Assembly: GCA_041946965.1 (NCBI GenBank)
Contig: JBHGBM010000042.1
Location: 29,066-93,065 of the forward strand
Source of the DNA: JBHGBM01 sp041946965
GTDB taxonomy: Bacteria > Acidobacteriota > Terriglobia > Bryobacterales > Bryobacteraceae
Reading direction: 5' to 3'
DNA: 64,000 bases
Notes under the pieces: generated by a model
The model's input: only the letters and a program-made list of their open reading frames with translations
Told to the model about the DNA's origin: nothing
Databases searched by the model: none
In this document: piece after piece, positions 27,331 to 36,134 of the stretch
How the letters are laid out: each line of letters starts with the position of its first letter
How positions within the stretch are numbered: position 1 is the first letter of the stretch
Translations under genes and position numbers: made by a program

Positions 27331-28308
27331 GTGAGTCGCAGAATTCTGGTCACCGGAGGCGCCGGCTACATCGGCTCCCACACGGTCAAGCTCCTGCTCC
27401 GGCACGGATACGAAGTCACGGTGGTGGACAACCTTTCGCACGGCCACCGCCACAACGTGGAGAAGGTCCCCTTTCACGAACTCGATATCCAGCGGACCGA
27501 AGAACTGGCGCGCGTGCTCGAAGGCCACGACGCGGTCATCCACTTCGCCGCCTTCATCGCCGTCGGCGAGTCCATGCGGGCGCCGGAAACTTACTTCGAG
27601 AATAATGTGGGCGGCTCGCTCTCGCTGCTGACCGCCATGCTGCGCGCCGGCGTCAAGCACATCGTGTTCTCCTCCACCGCGGCGGTCTACGGCATGCCCG
27701 CCACGTTCCCGATCCTGGAAACCTTCCCCATCGCTCCGGTAAACCCCTACGGAGAATCCAAGGTGATGGTGGAGAAGATGCTGCACTGGTTTGACGTGGT
27801 GCACGGCATCCGCGGAGTGGCGCTGCGCTATTTCAACGCCTCGGGCGCGGATCCGGAAGGGCTGCTCGGCGAGGAACACGAACCGGAAACGCACCTCGTT
27901 CCCCTGCTGCTGCGTGCCGCGCTGACCGGCAAGCCCGTCACGCTGTTCGGCGGTGATTACGACACCCCGGACGGCACCTGCATCCGCGACTACATCCACG
28001 TGAACGACCTCGCCGAAGCCCACATCCTGGCGGTGGAATCGCTGCTTGCGGGCGGCGCCTCCGGCCAGTTCAACGTCGGTACCGGAAAGGGGCATTCGGT
28101 GCTGGAGATGCTCAAAGCCGTCGAGGAAGTGACCGGCCGGCGGGTGCCGCACACCGTGGGGCCCCGCCGCGAAGGCGATCCCCCGGTGCTGGTGGCCAAT
28201 GCCGATCAGCTCCGCCGCACGCTCGGTTGGGAGCCGCGCTGCACCGGCCTGGACCAGATTGTAGGTTCCGCCTGGAACTTCATGAGAAGGCGGGCTCTGG
28301 TACTCTGA
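27331..28308 (+). CDS. galE: UDP-glucose 4-epimerase
   Basis: GalE interconverts UDP-glucose and UDP-galactose. The 325-residue protein has the NAD-binding TGGAGYIGSHT at the N-terminus, HFAAFIAVGESM, SSTAAVYG (catalytic Ser/Thr region), PYGESKVM (YxxxK catalytic pair) and RYFNASGADPEG. The start is GTG 27331 with GAGAGG 4-5 nt upstream. It precedes glgP, consistent with a role in glycan or storage-sugar metabolism. Confidence 0.95.
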   Translation: MSRRILVTGGAGYIGSHTVKLLLRHGYEVTVVDNLSHGHRHNVEKVPFHELDIQRTEELARVLEGHDAVIHFAAFIAVGESMRAPETYFENNVGGSLSLLTAMLRAGVKHIVFSSTAAVYGMPATFPILETFPIAPVNPYGESKVMVEKMLHWFDVVHGIRGVALRYFNASGADPEGLLGEEHEPETHLVPLLLRAALTGKPVTLFGGDYDTPDGTCIRDYIHVNDLAEAHILAVESLLAGGASGQFNVGTGKGHSVLEMLKAVEEVTGRRVPHTVGPRREGDPPVLVANADQLRRTLGWEPRCTGLDQIVGSAWNFMRRRALVL

Positions 28309-28371
28309 ACACCGCCGCATTTTGGGGAAGAGCGCGAATTGCGCTATGTTGTAGATTGCACTCTCGGTAGT

Positions 28372-30927
28372 ATGTCATTTCACATCAGTCCCATCCGTGA
28401 GTTCCTGGTGCGCCCCGCGGTTCCCGGCGCGCTGGCGCGGATGCCCGAGTTGGCCTATAACCTCCTCTGGAGCTGGGAGCCGATCATACGGGCCGTTTTC
28501 CGGCGGCTGGACCCGACCTTGTGGCGCGACTGCGGCTACAACCCCGTCCTCATGCTCGGCCGCATTCCGCAAGCCTCCCTCGAACGCGCCGCCGCCGACC
28601 CGCGTTATCTTGCTCTCTACCGCATGGCCTGCCAGCGCTTCGACGCCCACATGCAGCGCGAGCCCGCGGACGCCGACGGCAAGCTGATCGCCTACTTCTC
28701 GGCCGAATACGGCCTGACGGAATGCCTGCCGATCTATTCCGGCGGCCTCGGCGTCCTTTCCGGGGATCACCTGAAATCTTCGAGCGACGAGAATCTGCCC
28801 CTGGTGGGCGTGGGGCTGCTCTACCAGCAGGGCTACTTCCGCCAACTGCTGAATCCGGACGGATGGCAGCAGGAGCGCTACCCCACCAACGATTTTTACA
28901 CCCTGCCGATCTCGCCGGTCTCGAACGCGCAAGGGCAGGAGATCCGCATCCCCATCAAGCTGCCGGGCGGCGCCGTGCAGGCGCAGATCTGGCAGATCGA
29001 GGTTGGACGCATCAAGCTGTTCCTGCTGGACACCAATATCCCGGACAACCCGCACCCTCAGGACCGCGATATCACCGATTCGCTCTACGGCGGCGACCAT
29101 GACACCCGCATCCGGCAGGAGATCGTGCTGGGTATGGGCGGCGTGCGCGCCCTGCACACGCTGGGCTATCACCCCACCGTCTACCACATCAACGAAGGAC
29201 ACTCCGCATTTCTGGCTTTGGAGCGTGTGCGGCTGCTCGTCCAGGAACAGAACCTGAAGTTTGACGAAGCGCTCGAAGCGGCGCGCGCGAATAACGTTTT
29301 CACCACCCACACCTCCGTCCCGGCGGGCATCGACCTGTTCGATCCCGGGCTGATGTACCACTACTTCCACGACTACTGCGACGAAGTGGGCATCACCTTC
29401 GACCAGTTGATGGCCCTGGGGCGCAACCCGCGCAGCCACGACGACCGCTTCTCCATGGCGATCCTCGCGCTCAACACTTCCGCGCACCGCAACGCCGTCA
29501 GCCGCCTGCACCAGAGCGTCTCTCAGGAGATGTGGAGCGACCTGTGGCCGAATCTGCCGAGCTGGGAGGTCCCCATCACCTCCATCACCAACGGCACGCA
29601 CCTGCCAAGCTGGCTGAACGGCGACCTGGCGGCGCTCTACGACCAGTACCTGCAACCGGACTGGCGGGAGCGCTTCGCCGAGCCGGACATCTGGGAACAG
29701 GTGCGCGATATCCCCGACGAGGAGTTGATCGAGGCGCACCGCCGCCGCAAGCGGCGCCTGGTGAGCTTCGTTCGCGCGCGGCAGCAGGCCAGCGCCATTC
29801 GCCGGCAGGCGTCCGCGGCGGAGATCCGGCGGGCTTCGGAGGTGCTCGACCCGAACGCCTTCACCATAGGTTTCGCGCGCCGGTTCGCCACTTACAAGCG
29901 CGCCACACTGCTGTTCCGCGACGTGGCGCGGCTTAAGCGGATCCTGTTGAACAAGGAAATGCCGGTGCAGATCGTGATCGCCGGCAAGGCGCATCCCAAG
30001 GACCACCCCGGCAAAGGACTCATTCGGGAAATCGTGCAGCTTTCCCGCGACCCGGATCTGTGGCGCCACCTGGTCTTCGTGGAAGATTACGACATGAAGG
30101 TGGCCCGCGAACTCGTGCAGGGTGTGGACCTGTGGCTCAACAATCCGCGCCGCGGCGAGGAGGCCTGCGGCACCAGCGGCATGAAAGCGGGCCTCAACGG
30201 GGTGTTGAACCTCAGCGTGCTCGACGGCTGGTACGACGAGGCCTACGAGCAGTCCGGCGGCTGGGCCATCGGCGACCGGGAACCGTACCACGAAGACCAG
30301 GACGCGCTGCACGCCAGCAACATTTACTACCTGCTGGAAAACGAGATCGTGCCCATGTTCTACGAGCGGCGCGACCAGGTCTCGCGCGACTGGATGCGGC
30401 GGCTCAAACAATGCATCATGCACATTAGCCCTCAGTTCGACTGCCGCCGCATGGTGCGCGAGTACATGCGCGAGCTTTACGAACCCGCCCACCAGGCCAG
30501 CACCCGCATGCGGCAGAGCGAATTCGAGTATGCCCGCGAGTGGGCGCGCTGGAATTCGCGCATCCGCAGCGTGTGGGATCAGGTGCGTTTTGTGGAGGCG
30601 GGTCCGGCGCCGGCGGGCGCGGTCACCAGCGGCAGGCCCGTTCCGGTGCGCGCGGCCATCGATCTGGCGGGACTCTCGCCGCAGGACGTGCGGGTGGAAG
30701 TGATTATCGGGCGCGTGGGCATCGACGGCGGGCTGGAAGACACCGAGGTCATGGTGCTGCCGCCCATCGAGCAGCAGGGTTCGGTGGCGGTGTTCAGCAA
30801 GGACATCATTCCGGAACGGACGGGGCGCCTGGGTTACGCGCTCCGGGTCAGCCCGAATCATTGCGAAGACCCGCTAACGCGGCCTTGTACCAGCCTTTTG
30901 AAGTGGAGCGTGGCAGAGGGGCGCTAG
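28372..30927 (+). CDS. glgP: Alpha-glucan phosphorylase
   Basis: This 851-residue enzyme degrades glycogen-like glucans to glucose-1-phosphate using pyridoxal phosphate. It belongs to the bacterial/archaeal short-type family with an N-terminal PELAYNLLWSWEP region (DUF3417-like), LSGDHLKSSSD, then HINEGHSAFLALERV, TNGTHLPSW, GFARRFATYKRATLLF, and EEACGTSGMKAGLNG, which includes the PLP lysine. The start chosen is ATG 28372 (MSFHISPIREFLVRP); an in-frame ATG at 28339 is less likely. It lies 63 bp after galE on the same strand. Confidence 0.93.
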   Translation: MSFHISPIREFLVRPAVPGALARMPELAYNLLWSWEPIIRAVFRRLDPTLWRDCGYNPVLMLGRIPQASLERAAADPRYLALYRMACQRFDAHMQREPADADGKLIAYFSAEYGLTECLPIYSGGLGVLSGDHLKSSSDENLPLVGVGLLYQQGYFRQLLNPDGWQQERYPTNDFYTLPISPVSNAQGQEIRIPIKLPGGAVQAQIWQIEVGRIKLFLLDTNIPDNPHPQDRDITDSLYGGDHDTRIRQEIVLGMGGVRALHTLGYHPTVYHINEGHSAFLALERVRLLVQEQNLKFDEALEAARANNVFTTHTSVPAGIDLFDPGLMYHYFHDYCDEVGITFDQLMALGRNPRSHDDRFSMAILALNTSAHRNAVSRLHQSVSQEMWSDLWPNLPSWEVPITSITNGTHLPSWLNGDLAALYDQYLQPDWRERFAEPDIWEQVRDIPDEELIEAHRRRKRRLVSFVRARQQASAIRRQASAAEIRRASEVLDPNAFTIGFARRFATYKRATLLFRDVARLKRILLNKEMPVQIVIAGKAHPKDHPGKGLIREIVQLSRDPDLWRHLVFVEDYDMKVARELVQGVDLWLNNPRRGEEACGTSGMKAGLNGVLNLSVLDGWYDEAYEQSGGWAIGDREPYHEDQDALHASNIYYLLENEIVPMFYERRDQVSRDWMRRLKQCIMHISPQFDCRRMVREYMRELYEPAHQASTRMRQSEFEYAREWARWNSRIRSVWDQVRFVEAGPAPAGAVTSGRPVPVRAAIDLAGLSPQDVRVEVIIGRVGIDGGLEDTEVMVLPPIEQQGSVAVFSKDIIPERTGRLGYALRVSPNHCEDPLTRPCTSLLKWSVAEGR

Positions 30928-31015
30928 CCCCTGAGCGTCCGGGAATGGCCTCTGGCGTGCTGGGATACCGGAGGAGCTTTCGAAAAAAACTCGTAGTGCA
31001 ATTTCTTGCATTCCG

Positions 31016-31064
31016 TGGTAAATAGTTGAATTGAGGCGCCGGCGGTGTAAGCCACCCCGGCGCC
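31016..31064 (+). promoter_or_regulatory. Possible extended -10 element followed by a strong hairpin in the glgP/zinc-ribbon gap
   Basis: The gap 30928-31206 (279 bp) holds no gene. TGG followed by TAAATA at 31016-31024 looks like an extended -10 box; no convincing -35 is present. About 11 bp later there is a very stable hairpin: GGCGCCGG (31035-31042), a bulged C, GGTG, a 5-nt loop, CACC and CCGGCGCC (31057-31064). There is no T-tract after it, so it is more likely a structured leader or stabilising end for glgP mRNA than an intrinsic terminator. Confidence 0.4.
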
Positions 31065-31147
31065 GGGCTTCGGCGCACCCACAGTCGTTTTCCTCCGGTT
31101 ATCCAGCGTTTACTGCGATTCCCGCACACTCGCAGGACACGCGGGAG

Positions 31148-31177
31148 CCCCGGGGAGGCCGGACGCGCCGGGGTTTT
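31148..31177 (+). terminator. Weak terminator-like hairpin upstream of the zinc-ribbon gene
   Basis: CCCCGG (31148-31153) and CCGGGG (31168-31173) pair across a 14-nt loop and are followed by TTTT at 31174-31177. The stem is short. It could be an attenuator in the leader of the next gene or the end of the glgP transcript. Confidence 0.3.
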
Positions 31178-31191
31178 CGCCCCCTGCAATT

Positions 31192-31205
31192 GGAGTAAGA
31201 ACTCC
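31192..31205 (+). promoter_or_regulatory. Hairpin masking the Shine-Dalgarno sequence
   Basis: GGAGT (31192-31196), an AAGA tetraloop and ACTCC (31201-31205) form a perfect 5-bp stem ending one base before the ATG at 31207. The 5' arm contains the only Shine-Dalgarno-like GGAG, so folding would hide it. This may set low or temperature-dependent translation. Confidence 0.4.
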
Positions 31206-31206
31206 C

Positions 31207-31674
31207 ATGGACAACGACCGCAAGTACAGACAAGCCGGGTATATGGACTCGGACCGTTCGGAGCGGGGCCCTCGGGAAGAGCGGCCGAAACCGCAGGGGC
31301 CGCGTCCGCCCATCGATGTGACAGGCCCGCGCCTGCCGCGCATGGTGCAAGCGGTCGCCGCCGCGCGGTGCTGGAACTGCGCTACGGCCCTGCCCGCCGG
31401 CGTCGATTTCAACGCCAACTGCCCCAAGTGCAACTCGCCGCTGCACTGTTGCAAACAGTGCGCGCACTTCGAGCCCTCCACCCGATTTCAGTGCCTCAAA
31501 CCCGTTCCAGTGCGGATCCCCGTCAAGGACCAGGCTAACCAGTGCGCGTTGTTCTCCGCACGGGTGACGGTGGCCCGGGACGGCGCCCAGGCCAGTTTCG
31601 TCGCCGCGCCGGTGGAGGCGCCCCGCAACCCCAACGACGCCCGCCTGGCGTTCGACCGCCTCTTCAAGAAATGA
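31207..31674 (+). CDS. Small zinc-ribbon protein of unknown function
   Basis: A 155-residue soluble protein. The first ~48 residues are highly charged and Pro-rich and probably disordered. The middle carries nine cysteines: CWNC at 55-58, CPKC at 72-75, HCCKQC at 80-85, then Cys96 and Cys113. The pattern of two CxxC pairs plus a CCxxC group indicates one or two zinc-binding ribbons. The C-terminus ends NDARLAFDRLFKK. I do not recognise a named family with certainty. Its start is fixed by the hairpin-embedded GGAG. It is convergent with hsp20 and shares the terminator between them. Confidence 0.75.
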   Translation: MDNDRKYRQAGYMDSDRSERGPREERPKPQGPRPPIDVTGPRLPRMVQAVAAARCWNCATALPAGVDFNANCPKCNSPLHCCKQCAHFEPSTRFQCLKPVPVRIPVKDQANQCALFSARVTVARDGAQASFVAAPVEAPRNPNDARLAFDRLFKK

Positions 31675-31703
31675 AAAAGCCCCGCCGGCGAACCGGCGGG
31701 GCC
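31674..31703 (-). terminator. Intrinsic terminator of hsp20 with UUCG tetraloop
   Basis: A perfect 10-bp stem, GCCCCGCCGG (31679-31688) with CCGGCGGGGC (31693-31702), closes a loop that reads UUCG on the minus strand. It is followed on that strand by five T residues (31678-31674). It sits 25 bp past the hsp20 stop. On the plus strand the hairpin also follows the zinc-ribbon stop, but without a T-tract. Confidence 0.85.
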
Positions 31704-31726
31704 GTACCCCTCTGAGATTTCCAGCC

Positions 31727-32203
31727 TCACGCGGCCAGGGTCCTGGTTTGGGTGCCGGAACCGGCCGTGATCTGGACCTCGCGCGGCTTCACGGCCTGCG
31801 CCACCGGCACCTGGATGTCCAGCACCCCGTCGTGCAGGTGGGCTTGCAGGTGCTCCACGTCCAGGCCGTCGGGCAGCTCCAGCGAGCGCTCGAACTTCCC
31901 GTAGGCTATCTGGTTGTAGACCATGCCCTCTTTGCCGAATTTCTCCGGCGGCCGGCGTTCGCCCTGAATCGTCAAGGTGTGACCCTGGACCGTCACCTTG
32001 AGGTCGCTCTGGGTCACCCCGGGCAGGACCACGCGCAGGTTCAGGTTGTCGTCGGTCCAGCCGGTCTCCACGGCGGGGATGAAGGCGTACTCGGGACGCT
32101 CTCCCGCGTTGCCACGGCGAGAAGCATACTCGTCGAACACGCGATCGAAAGTACGGCGGAAATCGTTCAGTTCATCGAAGATCGTTCTGGCAAACATGCT
32201 CAT
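31727..32203 (-). CDS. Small heat-shock protein Hsp20 (alpha-crystallin family)
   Basis: A 158-residue ATP-independent holdase. The N-terminal arm MSMFARTIFDELNDFRRTFD is followed by the alpha-crystallin domain (about residues 45-145) with NLNLRVVLPGVTQSDLKVTV, LTIQGERRPP, FERSLELPDGLDVEHLQA and DGVLDIQVPVA. The C-terminal I-x-I-like anchor is KPREVQIT. GGAGG at 32212-32208 is ideally placed for ATG 32203. The gene has its own promoter in an AT-rich island and its own terminator, so it is monocistronic. Confidence 0.95.
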   Translation of the reverse strand: MSMFARTIFDELNDFRRTFDRVFDEYASRRGNAGERPEYAFIPAVETGWTDDNLNLRVVLPGVTQSDLKVTVQGHTLTIQGERRPPEKFGKEGMVYNQIAYGKFERSLELPDGLDVEHLQAHLHDGVLDIQVPVAQAVKPREVQITAGSGTQTRTLAA

Positions 32204-32224
32204 TCAACCTCCAAACTTGATTTC

Positions 32225-32257
32225 AGTTTAGCTGATTATATGAGCATAGTCAACTAA
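32225..32257 (-). promoter_or_regulatory. hsp20 promoter with overlapping dyad
   Basis: On the minus strand TTGACT (32253-32248), a 17-bp spacer and TAAACT (32230-32225) form a good sigma-70 promoter. TTAGCTGA (32228-32235) and TCAACTAA (32250-32257) are near-perfect inverted arms (7 of 8) spanning both boxes, as expected for a repressor site. A further GTTGACT at 32285-32291 is inverted relative to AGTCAAC at 32248-32254. The region 32204-32290 is strikingly AT-rich compared with its surroundings. Confidence 0.55.
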
Positions 32258-32278
32258 TATTTTCGCACTATAGTTAAA

Positions 32279-34432
32279 TCATATGTTGACTTGATCACGT
32301 TTCGCCAGTGCCATCACGTTCCGCATCAACCGCATCCCGACACCCTCCTCCGCCGTCAGGATCGACTCCGGGTGAAACTGCACGGCTTCGATCGCCAGCG
32401 TCCGGTGCCGCACCCCCATAATCACGCCATCTTCAGTCTCCGCAGTCACTTCCAAGCACTCTGGCAGCCTTTCCCGAAGGGCGAACAAAGAGTGATAACG
32501 ACCCACCGCAAACCGTTCCGGAAGACCTGCGAAGATGCCCGTCCCACAGTGTTTCACGCGCCCCGGCTTGCCGTGCTGCGGATAATCGAGAACCCCCAGT
32601 TCCCCGCCGAACGCTTCCACCGTCCCTTGCAGTCCCAGACACACTCCAAACAGCGGGATCCCTGCCTCGGCCGCGTGCCGCACCAGCGCGGGAACGCCGA
32701 AATCGGCGGGGCGTCCCGGACCGGGCGAGATCAGGATCAGGTCGGGCTTGTTTTCGCGGATCAGCTCCAGAGGGAAGCCCGCCCGGTAGGTGACCACCTC
32801 GGCCCCGGTCTGGCGCGCGTAGTTGGCCAGGGTATGTATGAAGCAGTCGTCGTTATCCACCAACAGGAGTTTCAGTCCGCGACCCTCCTCCGTAATGACG
32901 GGCCCGGCGGCCGCCGCCGGGCTGGGTCCTTCGAGCGCGCGGAAGAAGCCCGTAGCCTTGAGCCGGGTTTCGCGCTCCTCCATGGCCGGCACGGAGTCGT
33001 AGAGCAGCGTGGCGCCTACCGGGTAATGCGCCATGCCGTTTTTGAGGTATGCCGTGCGGATCAGGATGCCGGTATTGATATCGCCGTTCATGCCGATCAT
33101 CCCCACGGCGCCGCCGTACCAGCCGCGCGCGTCCTTTTCCAGCCGCTCAATGGCTTGGGCGGCGGCCTTCTTCGGCGCGCCGATCACGGTGACGGCCCAC
33201 ATGTGCGTCAGGAACGCATCCAGCGAGTCGAACCCCTCTGCCAGGTAGCCTTCCACGTGGTCCACCGTGTGGAAGACTCCGGCGTAGGACTCGATCAGCC
33301 TTCTGCCCAGCACGCGCACGCTGCCGGGGACGCAGACCCGCGATTTGTCATTGCGGTCCACGTCCGTGCACATGGTGAGTTCGGATTCTTCCTTGGAAGA
33401 CTTCAGCAGCTCGCGGATGTTCTCCGCGTCGCGCAGCGGGTCTCCGGTGCGCTGCGCGGTGCCAGAGATGGGACAGGTTTCCACCCGCCGTCCTTCGATG
33501 CGCACGAACATCTCCGGCGAAGCCCCCACCAGTTGCTCGTCGCCGAATTGAAGGAAAAATTCGTAGGGGCTCGGGCTGGCCTGCTGCACGCGCGCGAACA
33601 GGCTGGAGGCCTTGCCCGAATAGGGCGCCCGGAAGGTCTGGCGGAGCACCACCTCGTAGAAATCGCCCTGCCGCATCCCCTGGCGCACGGTTTCCACGTT
33701 GGCCATGTACTCCTCCGGCGTATGGTCGGAGACGATGGGGCCGGGCTCGAGGACCGGCGGGGCCGCCACCGGTTCGGCGCCGCGGTGGATCGCCAGGGTT
33801 GAAAATTCGTCGCGTTCGAAATCGTACTGGTACCGCAGGACCTGTTCCTTCTTGCGGTCCATGAACCAGATGTCGTCGCAAAGGTAGAGGTGCAAGTCCT
33901 TGTGGCCGTCGCGGGGAAGCCGCTTCTCGATAGGCTCGAATTGCAGCAGCAGGTCGTAGCCGAAAGCTCCCACCAGCGCCAGGCAGGGGTCTTCCGGGTT
34001 GCCCAGTTCGGCCACCAGCGCCCGGATGACGGAGAAAGCCGATGGCTGCTTGCTGCGCTGCTCTTCGGGGAACAAGGCGGGCAAAGGTTTGAGCCGTCCC
34101 CAGAGCAAGCCGCCGGGGCCGGGGCCGAAGTCTTCCCAGTGCGGGTGTTCGGCGAGCACGGGGTAAAGGATCTGGTTGAGGATCTCGCCCCGCAGGTTCA
34201 GCGGGCGCAGTTCGACCAGGCGGTCATGCGCCACGATTTCGAGCGGCGGGCGCACGCTGGCCACATCCCAGCGCGAGTACCGCCCCGGGTACTCATAACC
34301 GGAGGAGAGGTAGATGCCGCGGTGCTCGTCCAGCTCGCAGACCAGGTGCTTCAACCCGCGCCGGAACCCGGCCCGCGAAGCGGTGCGAACCACGGCGATG
34401 CCGTGGGGGGTCGTGTAGCGTAATGCCCGCAT
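32279..34432 (-). CDS. trpE(G): Anthranilate synthase, fused TrpE-TrpG
   Basis: A 717-residue single-chain anthranilate synthase converting chorismate and glutamine to anthranilate for tryptophan synthesis. Residues 1-505 are the chorismate-binding component I with PISGTAQRTGDP, ELTMCTDVDRNDKSRVC and GAPKKAAAQ; residues 520-715 are the class I glutamine amidotransferase with SPGPGRPADFG, GVCLGLQG (nucleophile Cys) and HPESILT. The fused order and the CLGLQ variant are as in rhizobial TrpE(G). AGAGG lies 5 nt before ATG 34432. No other trp gene is near. I see no obvious leader peptide or attenuator upstream, where only about 80 bp separate it from a divergent gene. Confidence 0.93.
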   Translation of the reverse strand: MRALRYTTPHGIAVVRTASRAGFRRGLKHLVCELDEHRGIYLSSGYEYPGRYSRWDVASVRPPLEIVAHDRLVELRPLNLRGEILNQILYPVLAEHPHWEDFGPGPGGLLWGRLKPLPALFPEEQRSKQPSAFSVIRALVAELGNPEDPCLALVGAFGYDLLLQFEPIEKRLPRDGHKDLHLYLCDDIWFMDRKKEQVLRYQYDFERDEFSTLAIHRGAEPVAAPPVLEPGPIVSDHTPEEYMANVETVRQGMRQGDFYEVVLRQTFRAPYSGKASSLFARVQQASPSPYEFFLQFGDEQLVGASPEMFVRIEGRRVETCPISGTAQRTGDPLRDAENIRELLKSSKEESELTMCTDVDRNDKSRVCVPGSVRVLGRRLIESYAGVFHTVDHVEGYLAEGFDSLDAFLTHMWAVTVIGAPKKAAAQAIERLEKDARGWYGGAVGMIGMNGDINTGILIRTAYLKNGMAHYPVGATLLYDSVPAMEERETRLKATGFFRALEGPSPAAAAGPVITEEGRGLKLLLVDNDDCFIHTLANYARQTGAEVVTYRAGFPLELIRENKPDLILISPGPGRPADFGVPALVRHAAEAGIPLFGVCLGLQGTVEAFGGELGVLDYPQHGKPGRVKHCGTGIFAGLPERFAVGRYHSLFALRERLPECLEVTAETEDGVIMGVRHRTLAIEAVQFHPESILTAEEGVGMRLMRNVMALAKRDQVNI

Positions 34433-34513
34433 GGTGGCCTCTTGGGATGTGGGATGTCTTCAGGATAACACCCGGCGCCTGCGGTCCCTCGAACCGCGCG
34501 CTATCCTGACCCT

Positions 34514-35380
34514 ATGGTGCGCAGACAGTTCCTGGCGGGCGTGGGCGGGTTGGCTGTGGCCCAGGCGCCACAGGTCCCTCCCCCGAAGGCGAAAATCACC
34601 TCGTCGGTCATGTTGTGGACCCTGAAGGGTTCGCTCGAGGAGAAACTGGAGGCCGCCGCGCGTTCCGGGGTGCAATCGGTGGAACTGGTGGCCGAGTACG
34701 CGGAATGGAGCGACGCGGATTTCGAGCGTTACCGCAAGCTTTGCCGCGGATTCCGCCTGGTCACCGACTCCATTGCGGCGTGCCCCAACTGGGCCAGGCG
34801 CCCGGTCTCCATGCTCGACCCGGCCGAGCGCGAGGGTTTTCTCGCCGATCTGCGCAACGCCATTCAGGTGGCCCGGAAGCTCGAAGTCCCGCAGATCATC
34901 CTGATGAGCGGCAATACCATCGCGGGCCGCACGCGCGAGGAGCAGCGGGCCAGTCTGCTGGAGGGCCTCAAGCGGGCCGCGGACCTGGCGGCCGCCGCCT
35001 CTCTGGATGTGATACTTGAACCGCTCAACTCGCTGGTCAATCACAAGGGGTACTTTCTGGATTCCTGCGTGGAAGGGCTCAGGCTGGTGAAGGAAGCGGA
35101 CAATCCCCATTTGAAACTGCTGTTCGATATCTATCACGAGCAGGTTCAGGCGGGAAACGTGATCCGCACCCTGACCGAGGCCGCGCCGCACGTAGCCGTT
35201 TTCCACGTGGCTGACAACCCCGGACGGCACGAGCCCGGCACCGGCGAGCTGAACTGGCCGAATATCTACAAAGCCATCCGCAAGACCGGCTTCGCCGGCT
35301 ACGTGTGCATGGAGTTCCTGCCGCAGGGTGAGCAGGTGGCCGCGCTGACCAAGGCGCTCAACGAATTCCGGGCGGCATGA
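34514..35380 (+). CDS. TIM-barrel sugar-phosphate isomerase/epimerase, hydroxypyruvate-isomerase-like
   Basis: A 288-residue AP-endonuclease-2/xylose-isomerase-like barrel. An N-terminal MVRRQFLAGVGGLAVAQA suggests Tat export or lipid-free periplasmic location. The core has SVMLWTLKG, VELVAEYAEW, LEPLNSLVNHKGYFL (metal-binding Glu), LLFDIYHEQV (Asp/His) and HVADNPGRHEPGTGELN with the last metal ligands near VCMEFLPQG. The LEPLN, DIYHEQ and NPGRHEPGTGE blocks match hydroxypyruvate isomerase-type proteins. Substrate not known. Confidence 0.8.
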   Translation: MVRRQFLAGVGGLAVAQAPQVPPPKAKITSSVMLWTLKGSLEEKLEAAARSGVQSVELVAEYAEWSDADFERYRKLCRGFRLVTDSIAACPNWARRPVSMLDPAEREGFLADLRNAIQVARKLEVPQIILMSGNTIAGRTREEQRASLLEGLKRAADLAAAASLDVILEPLNSLVNHKGYFLDSCVEGLRLVKEADNPHLKLLFDIYHEQVQAGNVIRTLTEAAPHVAVFHVADNPGRHEPGTGELNWPNIYKAIRKTGFAGYVCMEFLPQGEQVAALTKALNEFRAA

Positions 35381-36134
35381 TCGCCGACAGCCGCGCACAG
35401 GCCGTGCGGTACTTGCGCGCCGCGCCCGCCAGCAGCACCAGCCGCGTATACAGGGCGGTGAGTTGGGCGAAAGTGGTGGCCAGCGAGCGCACGCGGAAGA
35501 ACTGCGAGCGGCCGTGCAGCCGGGGGTAATGGTGCACCCCCACTTCGGCCACGCCGCAGCCGCTGAGTTCCAGTTTCCGCACCAGTTCCACGCAGATGGT
35601 GCCGCTGGTGCACGTAAGCTCGATATCGTCCAGCACCGCGCGGCGGATCAGCCGGTAGTCGCAGTCGATATCGCGCAGCGTAATCCGGAACAGGGTGCGG
35701 GCGAACCAGTTGTACGCGCTTCCGATCCAGACGCGGTGCCGCGGGTCCTGGCGCTCCAGCTTGTAGCCGTTCACCAGGCCCACGTCCGAGCGCATGCGCC
35801 GCAGCAGCGAGGGCAATTCGCGCACATCGTACTGCCCGTCGCCGTCGGTGTAGAAGACGAATTCCCTGGTAGCCGCGGCGAAGCCGCTGCGCAGCGCTCC
35901 GCCGTATCCGCGGTTGACCTTGTGGGTGACGATTCGCAGCCGCGGGCCGTACTGGGCCTGGAGCCGCTCGAGTACCGCTCCGGTGTCGTCGCGGCTGCCG
36001 TCATTCACCACGATGACCTCGAAATCGGGCACATGCTCTTCGAGCACCGCGAACGCGTTCCCGACCAGCGACGGCAGCGAGGGCGCGTCGTTATAAGCCG
36101 GAAAGAAGACGCTGAGAGAGTGGACCGAGCTCAT
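35358..36134 (-). CDS. Family 2 glycosyltransferase, dolichyl-phosphate-mannose-synthase-like
   Basis: A 258-residue GT-A transferase that probably links a sugar to a lipid-phosphate carrier. SVFFPAYNDAPSL opens the fold, EVIVVNDGSRDDTGAVL holds the first Asp motif, and FYTDGDGQYDVRELP the DxD-type metal site. QDPRHRVWIGSAYNWFARTLF and IDCDYRLIRRAVL follow as in DPM-synthase-like enzymes. A hydrophobic segment near the C-terminus (SLATTFAQLTALYTRLVLLAG) may anchor it. Start overlaps the upstream methyltransferase stop by 4 bp. It is convergent with the isomerase by 23 bp. Confidence 0.85.
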   Translation of the reverse strand: MSSVHSLSVFFPAYNDAPSLPSLVGNAFAVLEEHVPDFEVIVVNDGSRDDTGAVLERLQAQYGPRLRIVTHKVNRGYGGALRSGFAAATREFVFYTDGDGQYDVRELPSLLRRMRSDVGLVNGYKLERQDPRHRVWIGSAYNWFARTLFRITLRDIDCDYRLIRRAVLDDIELTCTSGTICVELVRKLELSGCGVAEVGVHHYPRLHGRSQFFRVRSLATTFAQLTALYTRLVLLAGAARKYRTACARLSAIMPPGIR

